The notes under the pieces: model-generated | The model's database searches: none | Told to the model about the DNA's origin: nothing | What the model saw: only the letters and a program-made list of their open reading frames with translations | From: an uncultured Oscillospiraceae bacterium | Lineage (GTDB): Bacteria; Bacillota; Clostridia; Oscillospirales; Acutalibacteraceae | Reading direction: 5' to 3' | Length of the DNA: 64,000 nucleotides | NCBI GenBank assembly: GCA_900547105.1 | Contig: URFL01000001.1 | Span: 62,001 to 126,000, forward strand | Made by a program: the position numbers and the translations under genes | Part shown: one piece after another, positions 25,633 through 34,700 of the stretch | Position numbering within the stretch: position 1 is the stretch's first letter | Layout: each line of letters begins with the position of its first letter

Positions 25633-26562
25633 TTATCCCTGCGCGGCGCGGCAAGCCAAGCACACCCAGCCGCCTTGCTCCCGCCGCTGCACCACGGTGA
25701 AACCGCACTGAGCCAGCACCGGCAGCACATCCGCTTCGCGCGTGTCGATGATGCCGGACACAATATATACGCCGTTCGGCTTCAAAAAAGCAGGAATTGC
25801 CGGCGACAGCGCGATGATGGCATCGGCCACAATGTTGGCGAGCACCACATCGTATTGCCCGCTCATGCCCTTGGTCAAATCGCCCTCTACCATTGTGTAC
25901 CGCGGCGGCTGCATGCCGTTGCGCTGACCGTTTTCGATCGCGGTTTTCACCGCCAGCGGGTCAATATCCACACCGGTAGCGGAAGCTGCCCCCAGCAGCA
26001 GAGCGGCCATGGACAAAATGCCGCTGCCGCAGCCGACATCCAGCACCGTGGTGTCGGGAGTCAAAAATTGCTCCAGTGTTTCCAGCACCAGCCGGGTGGT
26101 GTCGTGTCCGCCGGTGCCAAACGCCATGCCCGGATCAATGGACAGCACGGTGCGCCCGTCGGCGTTGTCCGCCGATTCCCATGTGGGGCAGATCAGCAGC
26201 TTTTCGCCCACTGCCAACGGCTTAAAATATTGTTTCCAGTTGTTGGCCCAGTCCGCCTCCTGCACCGGAGTCATCACCAGCTCGTGCGCGATACCCTCCT
26301 GCTTCAAATGCTCCTGCAAAAACGCAGCGGCCTCGGCGGGGTTGCTTTCCGGGCTGACATACAGGTGAATGATCGCCCGAGTACGGTCGCGCTGCAGCAG
26401 CTCTTCGTCGATCAGATCAATGTGCGCGATCTCCCGCGCGCCCTGCTCCAAATCGCTGTAATCTTCAATATAAATGCCATACGGCACCACCATATGCGCG
26501 ATCGCCTCGGCCCGTTCCACATCGGCACAGGGGACCGTGACGCAAACTTCCATCCAATCCAT
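25633..26562 (-). CDS. prmA: Ribosomal protein L11 methyltransferase
   Basis: The 309-residue product starts MDWMEVCVTVPCADVERAEA (AAAGGA 11 bp upstream). SAM-binding DVGCGSGILSMAALLLGA, preceded by DPGMAFGTGGHDTTRL, and the NIVADAIIAL motif are typical of PrmA, which trimethylates ribosomal protein L11. It sits in an operon with the upstream mutase and the downstream rsmE. Confidence 0.94.
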   Translation of the reverse strand: MDWMEVCVTVPCADVERAEAIAHMVVPYGIYIEDYSDLEQGAREIAHIDLIDEELLQRDRTRAIIHLYVSPESNPAEAAAFLQEHLKQEGIAHELVMTPVQEADWANNWKQYFKPLAVGEKLLICPTWESADNADGRTVLSIDPGMAFGTGGHDTTRLVLETLEQFLTPDTTVLDVGCGSGILSMAALLLGAASATGVDIDPLAVKTAIENGQRNGMQPPRYTMVEGDLTKGMSGQYDVVLANIVADAIIALSPAIPAFLKPNGVYIVSGIIDTREADVLPVLAQCGFTVVQRREQGGWVCLACRAAQG

Positions 26563-26570
26563 TTGTTTGA

Positions 26571-28094
26571 TTATCCTTTCATATACTTGTCCAGCGCCGC
26601 TGTGTCCAACCCGTCCACCGTGCGCATAAATTCTACCAGATGCCCGGCAATGACCCGGCATCCGCCGGCGCGGTCGCTTTCAATATTCAGCGGCATCACC
26701 GGATCGTGCACGCTCAGCCGCAGCAGCAGCCAGCCGTCGCCCTCGTCCTTGCCGAAGGCGATGCGGATTCCTTCACAGCTGTCGTCCGCAACCGCCCAGC
26801 CGCGTTCGCGGGCATACGCGTCCAGCGCCGCGATCACCTGCTCGCCGCGCACCTTAAAATCGGGGTCGGTGATATGGAACCGCAGTTCCACTCCCTCGGC
26901 AGGCTCTTTCAACGCTGCGATCAGGCTGTCCAGCGTTTGCCCTTTTCGCCGCAGCTGCACCGCTTTGATGATGATTTTGGTGATGAGATAGGCGCCGTCA
27001 TCCAAAAAATAGTTTTCCTGCAGCGCCGCGTGACCGGAGGTTTCGATCGCCAGCGGCGAAGCCACGCCCGCGGCGTTCAGCCGCAGCGATTCGTTGATGA
27101 CATTTTTATATCCGCGCTTAAACCGGCGATGCACACCGCCCAGGTGCTGTTCAATAAAGGTTTTTAACCCGCTGGAGGTGATGGAGTCGGTCACAATAGT
27201 ACCGCCGGGGCAGTTTTCCAACGCAATGGCGGCGGCGAGCGCCACCAGCCGGTTGCGGTTGATCTCCCGTCCGGCGCTGTCCACGCATCCGGCACGGTCC
27301 ACATCGGTGTCAAAAATTACACCGAGATCGGCTTTGGCAGCCACAGTGGCGGTGCAAACCGAAGCCATCGCCTCTTCGTTTTCCGGGTTGGGAATATGGT
27401 TGGGAAAACGACCGTCCGGCTCCAAAAATTGGCTGCCGGAAATGTCCGCCCCCAGCTTTTGCAGCACATCGGTGGCATAAAAGCCGCCCGCGCCGTTGCC
27501 CGCGTCCACGACAATGTGGAAGCCGCGCAGCGGCTGATCTGCTTCGGTTTCGCCCAGCCCGGTGCAGATCAGTTTCCGCAGCCGCGCCGCATAATCGGTC
27601 ATATACGCGACGGTGCTGCTGCTGCCGGGTTGTGCCGCCGGTTGCGGCTGGTCACCCGCCGCCAACGCCAAAATCGCGTCAATATCGGCACTTTCCACTC
27701 CGCCGCTGGGCAGGAAGAATTTCAGCCCGTTGCGCTGGAAGGGGTGATGGCTGGCGGTCAACTGCACCGCGCCGTCGCAATGCAGATCAATGGTGGTCAT
27801 AAACATAGCGGGGGTGGACGCCAGCCCGCAGTCCAGCACCGTGGCGCCGCCCGCGACGAGCGCTTTCACCACCGCGTCCCGCATTCGGGGACCGGAAAGA
27901 CGGCTGTCCCGCCCGACCGAGATAGTCTGCTGTTCCGGCTGCTTTTGGTTTTTTGTGCACAGCCAGCGCAAAAAACCGGCAGCGATCCGTTCCACCACGT
28001 CATCGGTCAGATCCACCGGACCGTCTACATCCGGGATGGCGACGCCGCGAATATCGGTGCCGCTTTTCAGATGTTTCCATTCATTTGAAAGCAT
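26571..28094 (-). CDS. Phosphoglucomutase/phosphomannomutase family protein
   Basis: The 507-residue product begins MLSNEWKHLKSGTDIRGVAI with AGGGGG 8 bp before the ATG. It has the four-domain phosphohexomutase pattern: GRDSRLSG, the phosphoserine loop TASHHPFQRNGLKFF (usual form TASHNP), the metal loop DTDVDRAG (usual DGDADR) and a substrate loop ETSGHAALQE. It interconverts sugar 1- and 6-phosphates. The Asn-to-His and Gly-to-Thr changes may alter specificity, and the exact sugar is not clear. Confidence 0.88.
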   Translation of the reverse strand: MLSNEWKHLKSGTDIRGVAIPDVDGPVDLTDDVVERIAAGFLRWLCTKNQKQPEQQTISVGRDSRLSGPRMRDAVVKALVAGGATVLDCGLASTPAMFMTTIDLHCDGAVQLTASHHPFQRNGLKFFLPSGGVESADIDAILALAAGDQPQPAAQPGSSSTVAYMTDYAARLRKLICTGLGETEADQPLRGFHIVVDAGNGAGGFYATDVLQKLGADISGSQFLEPDGRFPNHIPNPENEEAMASVCTATVAAKADLGVIFDTDVDRAGCVDSAGREINRNRLVALAAAIALENCPGGTIVTDSITSSGLKTFIEQHLGGVHRRFKRGYKNVINESLRLNAAGVASPLAIETSGHAALQENYFLDDGAYLITKIIIKAVQLRRKGQTLDSLIAALKEPAEGVELRFHITDPDFKVRGEQVIAALDAYARERGWAVADDSCEGIRIAFGKDEGDGWLLLRLSVHDPVMPLNIESDRAGGCRVIAGHLVEFMRTVDGLDTAALDKYMKG

Positions 28095-28131
28095 AATGAT
28101 CCCCCTTTTACCGGACACTAAGATACGTATT

Positions 28132-28160
28132 ATTATAGCGGACAAAACCGCAAATAGCAA
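28132..28160 (-). promoter_or_regulatory. Promoter of the phosphohexomutase-prmA-rsmE operon
   Basis: Minus strand TTGCTA (28160-28155), 17-bp spacer, TATAAT (28137-28132), 38 bp before the ATG. Confidence 0.8.
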
Positions 28161-28178
28161 GAAAAAGGACGGAGAGAT

Positions 28179-28868
28179 ATGGCGCTGTTATCGCTGGAGA
28201 ATGTGTATAAGATCTACCAAACCGGAGCCGAACAGGTGCGTGCGCTGGATGGTGTGAGTTTGTCGGTGGACGAGGGCGAGTATGTCGCCATCGTGGGGCA
28301 ATCCGGCTCTGGAAAATCCACCTTGATGAATATCATGGGGTGTCTGGATGTGCCCACCGCCGGTGTGTACCGGCTGGACGGGCAGGATGTGCGCGGCATG
28401 TCGGATGCGCGCCTGTCCGCCATTCGCAACCGCGAAATCGGCTTTGTGTTCCAAAGCTTTCATCTCATCAGCGGATTGGATGCGCTGGAAAATGTGGAAA
28501 TGCCGCTGATCTATCGGGGCATGGGGCACAAGGCGCGCCGCTTGATTGCCCAAAGCAGCCTACAACAGGTGGGGCTCGCCCGGCGGATACACCACCGTCC
28601 GGCAGAAATGTCCGGTGGCCAGCAACAGCGGGTCGCCATCGCCCGCGCCATCGCGGCGCACCCGCCGCTGATACTGGCAGATGAGCCAACCGGCAATCTG
28701 GACAGCCATTCGCGCGGCGAAGTGATGGACATTCTGCAAGGATTGCACGGTGCCGGTCACACGGTGGTGATGATCACGCATGATGCCGAGATCGCCTCGT
28801 GTGCCGACCGTGTGGTGCGGATGCAGGACGGTCGCATCGTGTCCGATCAGCGACGCACATTGCCTTAA
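28179..28868 (+). CDS. MacB/LolD-type ABC transporter ATP-binding protein without adjacent permease
   Basis: This 229-residue ATPase has Walker A GQSGSGKST, Q-loop FVFQSFHLI, signature MSGGQQQRVAIARA, Walker B LILADEPTGNLD and switch ITHD. The TGNLD form and LMNIMGCLD are typical of MacB/FtsE-type exporters. These always work with an FtsX/MacB permease, but here the next gene is convergent polA (4-bp overlap), and the upstream gene is divergent. It is therefore a stand-alone ATPase, possibly serving a permease elsewhere or left from a broken operon. Confidence 0.9.
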   Translation: MALLSLENVYKIYQTGAEQVRALDGVSLSVDEGEYVAIVGQSGSGKSTLMNIMGCLDVPTAGVYRLDGQDVRGMSDARLSAIRNREIGFVFQSFHLISGLDALENVEMPLIYRGMGHKARRLIAQSSLQQVGLARRIHHRPAEMSGGQQQRVAIARAIAAHPPLILADEPTGNLDSHSRGEVMDILQGLHGAGHTVVMITHDAEIASCADRVVRMQDGRIVSDQRRTLP

Positions 28869-31438
28869 CCTTTAGCGTCATACCATGTCGCGCCGGTGTG
28901 GGCATCCACCGCCAGCTTGACCGACAGGTCGGCGGCGGCTTCCATCTCCTGCTGTAAAATGAGGGTCACCTTATCGGCTTCCGCCGCCGGTGCCTCCACG
29001 ATCAGTTCATCGTGTACCTGCAAAATCAGCCGCGCCTGCATCTGTTCTTGCCGCAGCCGCCGGTGCACCCGCACCATCGCGATTTTGATAATATCGGCGG
29101 CGGTGCCTTGGATCGGCATATTGCGCGCCACCCGCTCGCCAAAGTGGCGGGTCATGGCTTGGCTCGCTTTCAGCTCCGGCAGCGGACGGCGGCGGTGGAA
29201 CAGCGTTTCACCGTAGCCTTTTTGCTTGGCGTCCTCGATCAGCCGATTCATAAAACCGTCCACCGCGCTGTAATGGCGCAGATAATCTTCAATATATCGC
29301 TTGGCTTCGCCATAGGATACGCCAATATCCTCCGACAACGAGTGCGCACCGATGCCGTAAACAATTCCGAAGTTCACCGCCTTGGCGCGGGAGCGCATCA
29401 ACGGTGTAACCATCTCGGGCGGCACCTGAAACACCTGCGAGGCAGTGATAGTGTGGATATCCGCATCGGTGTTGAACGTCTCGATCATGGTGGGGTCCTG
29501 TGCCATATGCGCCAGCACCCGCAGCTCGATCTGCGAATAGTCCGCATCGCACAGCAGCCAGCCGTCGCGGGTGGTGAAAAAGCGGCGCATTTCGCGCCCC
29601 AGCTCCTGCCGCACCGGAATATTCTGCAAATTCGGTTCGGTGGAGGAGATGCGCCCGGTGCGGGTTTCGGTCTGGTTAAAGGACGAATGAATACGCCCGT
29701 CCGTGTCGATCACCTTAAGCAATCCGTCGCAATAGGTGGATTTCAGCTTGGACAGGGTGCGGTAATCCAGCAGCATCGCCACTGCCGGATGCGCGTCGCG
29801 CAGCGACTCCAGCACCTCGGCGTTGGTGGAATAGCCGGATTTGGTTTTCTTTTTGGCGGGCAGCCCCAAATCTTCAAACAGCGCTTTGGAAAGCTGCTTG
29901 GGCGAATTCAGGTTGAATTCGTAGCCAACGGCATCGTAGATAGCGGTTTGCAGCCCGTCGATCCGCTCGCCCAGCATGGTGCCAAACGCGGCGATGCCCT
30001 CGCCGTTGACATAAAACCCGATGCGTTCCATATCGGCGAGCACCACTGACAGCGGAATTTCCACCTCATGCAGCAGCCGGAATTGCTCCTGCGTCTGCAA
30101 TTCCTCTGTCAGGCGATCTGCCAAAGCGGGGAAGAGCGCTACCTCGCGGTGCTGTTCGTCCGCCACCTCACCGGCAATGCCGTATTCCGGCAACAGCCGC
30201 GCCAGCAGATAATCCGAAGCGAGCGGGTTGAGCAAATATCCCGCCAGCATCGTGTCCATCACGATGTTCTGCGGAAAAATGTCCTGCTCCAGCAAATAGC
30301 GATACAGCGGTTTGCCGTCGTGGGTGCGTTTTTGCACCTGTTCGTCGCTCCATAGCGCGAGCACATCCGCCATCAGCGCGTCCTCCGCCGCTACATAAGC
30401 GAACACGCCACTGGCGACGATCCATAGCCCGCTTAGTGTGCCATCCGTCCATACCGGCAGCATATCGCACGCTCCCGCGGTGCGTGCCGCCTCCAAAACG
30501 GCAGCGGGGGAGTCGGACATTTGTGCGGCGGCGGCGCTGACCGCGGTTTCCGCTGCCACCGGCGCGGCCGCGTCAATGCCCCATTTGTCCATCAGCTTAA
30601 ACAGCTCCAGCCGTGTCAGCAGCTTGCCCAGCTCAGCCGCCTGCAGGGGGCGCAGTTGGTAATCCACCATCTGCCGCGACACCGGTGCCTCGCGGCAGAT
30701 GGTGCCCAGCGTGCGGCTGAGGTACGCGAGATCTTTGCCGGTGCGCAGCTTGTTTTTCAGCGATTCGCGTAGATCGCTGTCCTCCAACCCGGCGTATACC
30801 GCATCCAGCGAGCCGAACCGGTGCAGCAGATCCAGTGCGGTTTTTTCGCCCACCCCCGGCACCCCGGGAATGTGATCGCTGGTATCGCCCATCAGCGCTT
30901 TCAGGTCGATCAGCTGCTCCGGCTGCAAGCCGTATTTTTCCTCGATTGCGGCGCGATCGAACACCGTCGTTTCGGGACGTCCCATTTTGGTTGCTGCCAA
31001 CAGCACCGTCACCTGATCGCCCACCAGCTGCAGCGCATCCCGGTCGCCGGTGGCGATAAAGCATTCGCCGCCCGCATCGGTGGTCGCCGCCGATAGGGTT
31101 CCCAAAATATCGTCGGCTTCGTACCCTTCGGTTTCCACCACTGTGCAGCCCAGCAGGGTCAGAATCTTTTTGATTATTGGCATTTGCTGACGCAATTCCT
31201 CCGGCATCGGTTTGCGTCCGGCTTTGTATTGGTCATACAGTTTGTGCCGGAAGGTGGGCGCATGCAAATCAAACGCCGCCGCCATATGATCTGCGCCGGT
31301 CTGGTCGCGCAGCCGCTGCAAAATATTAAAAAAGCCCACGATTGCGTTGGTATATTGACCGTCCTTGGTGGACAGCAACTTGATGCCGTAAAACGCGCGG
31401 TTGGCAATGCTGTTGCCGTCCAGTAACAATACGCGCAT
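28865..31438 (-). CDS. polA: DNA polymerase I
   Basis: This 857-residue protein has a 5' nuclease domain (MRVLLLDGNSIANRAFYG, then YEADDILGTL and GDTSDHIPGVPGVGEKTA; residues 1-290), a middle region, and a polymerase domain with motif A DADYSQIELRVLAH, motif B RSRAKAVNFGIVYG and motif C QVHDELIVEAP (about residue 807). The middle domain lacks the DxE proofreading motif (sequence near residue 335 reads SGLWIVASG), so 3'-5' exonuclease activity is probably absent as in Bacillus PolA. It repairs DNA and removes Okazaki primers. Confidence 0.96.
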   Translation of the reverse strand: MRVLLLDGNSIANRAFYGIKLLSTKDGQYTNAIVGFFNILQRLRDQTGADHMAAAFDLHAPTFRHKLYDQYKAGRKPMPEELRQQMPIIKKILTLLGCTVVETEGYEADDILGTLSAATTDAGGECFIATGDRDALQLVGDQVTVLLAATKMGRPETTVFDRAAIEEKYGLQPEQLIDLKALMGDTSDHIPGVPGVGEKTALDLLHRFGSLDAVYAGLEDSDLRESLKNKLRTGKDLAYLSRTLGTICREAPVSRQMVDYQLRPLQAAELGKLLTRLELFKLMDKWGIDAAAPVAAETAVSAAAAQMSDSPAAVLEAARTAGACDMLPVWTDGTLSGLWIVASGVFAYVAAEDALMADVLALWSDEQVQKRTHDGKPLYRYLLEQDIFPQNIVMDTMLAGYLLNPLASDYLLARLLPEYGIAGEVADEQHREVALFPALADRLTEELQTQEQFRLLHEVEIPLSVVLADMERIGFYVNGEGIAAFGTMLGERIDGLQTAIYDAVGYEFNLNSPKQLSKALFEDLGLPAKKKTKSGYSTNAEVLESLRDAHPAVAMLLDYRTLSKLKSTYCDGLLKVIDTDGRIHSSFNQTETRTGRISSTEPNLQNIPVRQELGREMRRFFTTRDGWLLCDADYSQIELRVLAHMAQDPTMIETFNTDADIHTITASQVFQVPPEMVTPLMRSRAKAVNFGIVYGIGAHSLSEDIGVSYGEAKRYIEDYLRHYSAVDGFMNRLIEDAKQKGYGETLFHRRRPLPELKASQAMTRHFGERVARNMPIQGTAADIIKIAMVRVHRRLRQEQMQARLILQVHDELIVEAPAAEADKVTLILQQEMEAAADLSVKLAVDAHTGATWYDAKG

Positions 31439-31472
31439 AGATGATCCCCGCCTTTTATTTTACTATTCTATT

Positions 31473-31500
31473 AGTATACCATAAAATCGGGCGCTGCCAA
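31473..31500 (-). promoter_or_regulatory. polA promoter
   Basis: Minus strand TTGGCA (31500-31495), 16-bp spacer, TATACT (31478-31473), 35 bp before the ATG. The rest of 31501-31699 shows nothing I can assign. Confidence 0.7.
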
Positions 31501-31699
31501 GAGAAATTCGGGGTTTGGCCATTTTTTCTCGGCAAAATAAAACGATGGCTCCGCTGCCACCCTCTTAGATGGGTGTGCGAAATTGTTTTGAAGAGCATCA
31601 TATGTCGCAGCATCACCGCAAAAAGTATGGAGATGTTGCGAAATTACACTTTTCTGGTACAATCACCACAAGGACGCGTAAGAAAAAAGAGGAAAGCGC

Positions 31700-31728
31700 T
31701 TGACATATTGCCGCAATTGGTGTAAAGT
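31700..31728 (+). promoter_or_regulatory. Promoter of the large surface protein gene
   Basis: TTGACA 31700-31705, 17-bp spacer, TAAAGT 31723-31728, 58 bp before the ATG at 31787. Confidence 0.6.
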
Positions 31729-31786
31729 ATACGAGTATGTCATGAGAGGGCAAAAAATAGCCAAAATTTTTCGAGGAGTGGACAAC

Positions 31787-34700
31787 ATGAAAACAGGAAA
31801 GCTAAAACGATTATGTGCGATCGTATCGTCGGCGAGTGTGCTGCTGGGCAGCGCCGTGCTGTACAGTGTGGCGTCGGCCGAAAGCATCACCCCCGGCACC
31901 TATGATCGCGACGATGTACCCGATCAGGCGTATGTCAACAACCTGCAGCTGGAGCAAAAAGAGGAATCCATCTGGGGCAGCGGCATCATCACCGGCACCG
32001 GTCCGTTTGATGAACATACCAACGAGGGAGATGTCTATTGCGGCGACGATGCCTCGGCGGCGAATGATGTGATCCGGTCGTATGATACCATTACTTATAA
32101 TGTAGAAGTGAATGTGCAAAGCAAAGACGGTGTGTCCACTTATCAAAGCGGCCGGGTGGGCTACCAGTTTATGCTGCCGGACGATCCGGAGCTAGAGCTG
32201 GATCTGGACGCGATGGGGTGGGTGCAGGATCTGCACGAGGATACCGCCACGGTGGACGGCACCGATGTGCGCATCTACACCGTGTATCGCAACCTGCCCA
32301 CCGAAAACGGCCACGCGATCCCCGGCGGCTGCACCGTGCCGTTTATCGTGAAAGTTGGCGGCAAGCGGCAGGGTGATATCGTGGCTCCCACCGTGAAAGC
32401 ATGGGCGGAGGGCGATGCCAAGGCTCCCGACTACGCCGAGCGGTACGCCATGAAAATCGCTCCGGTCAAGGTGACGGCTGCCCCCAAATACAATGTGGAG
32501 CTGGTCAACTGGAGCAACACGCTTGGCTCCCACAATGCGTTTGAGTTTGCGGATGCCGCTTATAATACGCAAGCAGGCCGTGTGACCGGCTTTGAGGCGA
32601 TCTATGGCTTTGCGCTGCAGCTGCGCAACGACAACGCCGACAAGGGTATTCGCGGTGTGGAAATTCCCAAACCAGGCGAAGAAATCAGCTTTGATGTGGA
32701 TCTGACCACCACCTTCCGCGATCAGGATGTCACGGCGGAGTATACGCCGCTGCTGTGGTCGGTCGAAAAAAACGGCGAACACAACCAGGTGTTGAAAACG
32801 CCGATGACCGGCAATCCGGTGAAACCGGGCGAGGAAGAGATCAGCTGTAAAAACAGCGGTGATGTGACCGCTGTCCAAACCGGCAACAAGATTCACTTTA
32901 CGCTGAAAAATTTCGAGATTGATATGAACGCGTTCCCCAAACGTGACCGTACCGGCAGCGTACATTACTACACGACCGACGGCAAAATTCTGGTCGGCAA
33001 CTTTTCGGCATACAAATTCACGGTGGTGCAGCCGATTTCGTACACCGACGGCGAAAACATCAAACACGATCTGCGCAAAACACACGGCGAAGACGGGTTG
33101 GTGCAGCTGGACGCGCAGGATACCAACCTGCACGTTGTCAGCCTGAGCGATAAAACCGTGTCCGAACAGACCAAAACCGATGATGACAGCACCACCCAAA
33201 CGCGCTCGCTTGTCACCGGTGGTCGTCGTACGCAGGAGATTTTCTACAGCTACCCCGGCAACGTCAATTCCGGCACCGACAATGTCTCTAACGGCAACAA
33301 AGCCAACGGGTCGGATACGGCGCTGTGCGGCGCGCAGGTGGGCGCTACGCAAGCCTATTCCGAAGCCGACATCGGCACCGAGGACATCAGCGAACATACC
33401 ATTGCAGCGGACCAGCTGGTAAAATTCGATGACCGCGGGCTGGAAGTGGATCCCGCCACGGCGCTGAGCGGCTCCTACGGTCAAAGCTGGAAATGGACGC
33501 TGCAATTCGCCGCCAAACCGGACGGCACCGGTTGGAACCATAACGGCGATGATCCGGAGGCGGATGGCTATGATGACGAAATGTTCGCCGCCCGTCAGGA
33601 GGACTTGGTTTACTACGACAGCCTGGAGGCGCTGCAGGCGGACGGCAAGGTGTGCGTGGGTCTGCTGTACCACACCCGCGGCTGCGAAACCAACCGCAAC
33701 AACCTGCTGTGGATGCGGCAGTCGCTGCTGCGCGTAAAGGCAGATGCCGACATCGCCAACCATGTGTATATGCTGACCGAAACCACCAACGCGTGGCTGA
33801 CCGCGCAGTTCAGCACCCAGGCGGCTCAGTTTTTGAACAAAGCGGAAGATGAGCTGACGCTGGAGGATTATAAACAATACGCGCAGACCCAGTTTGATCA
33901 GGATTGCACCTTTGATGCCGAAACCCGCGCGTGGAGCACGGCTCCGGCGGTCAATCTGGATCCCCAAAGCTATCCCAAAGCGAAGTACGACGAAACCGGT
34001 TACATAGGCGGCGAGGGCTTTGGCTGGGCGAACGGCGACAGCCTGTATGTGGTGCCGTACGAAACCACCGTGTCGCTGCTGGTGGCGCAAAAAGTCGGCG
34101 AGGGCGAAAGCAGCATTGAAAAGGACAAATTCGATCTGGACCAGGGCGAGCGCTATGTGGATTTTGTCGCTACTTCGTCCATGCAGTTCAAAGAGAATGT
34201 CAACATCCCGGCGGATCAAACAACGACCGTGACCATGACTGTGACCATCGACAAGAATTTGACCTATATTCCCGGCTCGGCGAGCTGGGGCGGCACCTAT
34301 GCGCCGGTCAAGCAGAACGACGCGTTCCGCAAAGGCAATGTGATCGGCGGCGCAGCGATTGAACCGGCGGCCGTGACTACGGATGCGGACGGCAACACAG
34401 TGCTCACCTTTGTTATCGAAAACGTCGAAGTGGCAAACCGTGAACTGCCGCCGCTGTATTACAGCTGCGAGATCGGGCAAAAAACCGATCCCGAACAGGA
34501 TGTGAACGATGGCGCGTCGCTGAAATCGCAGGTGACCATCTCCACCACCGAGGACAAGCGCACCCACACCGCGTTCAACCGCAACATCAGCACCGATGCG
34601 GTGTCGGTGACCAAGCTTGTGTCGTTCAATATCTTCAAATCCACCACCAAAACCGCGTTGGAAAAAGACGACGATGCGGCGTTCCAGCTGATTATCAACA

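Noticed and set aside
31441..31725. A 94-codon frame upstream of the surface protein gene
   Set aside because: No ribosome site, overlaps the polA promoter and the surface protein promoter, and no recognisable protein features.
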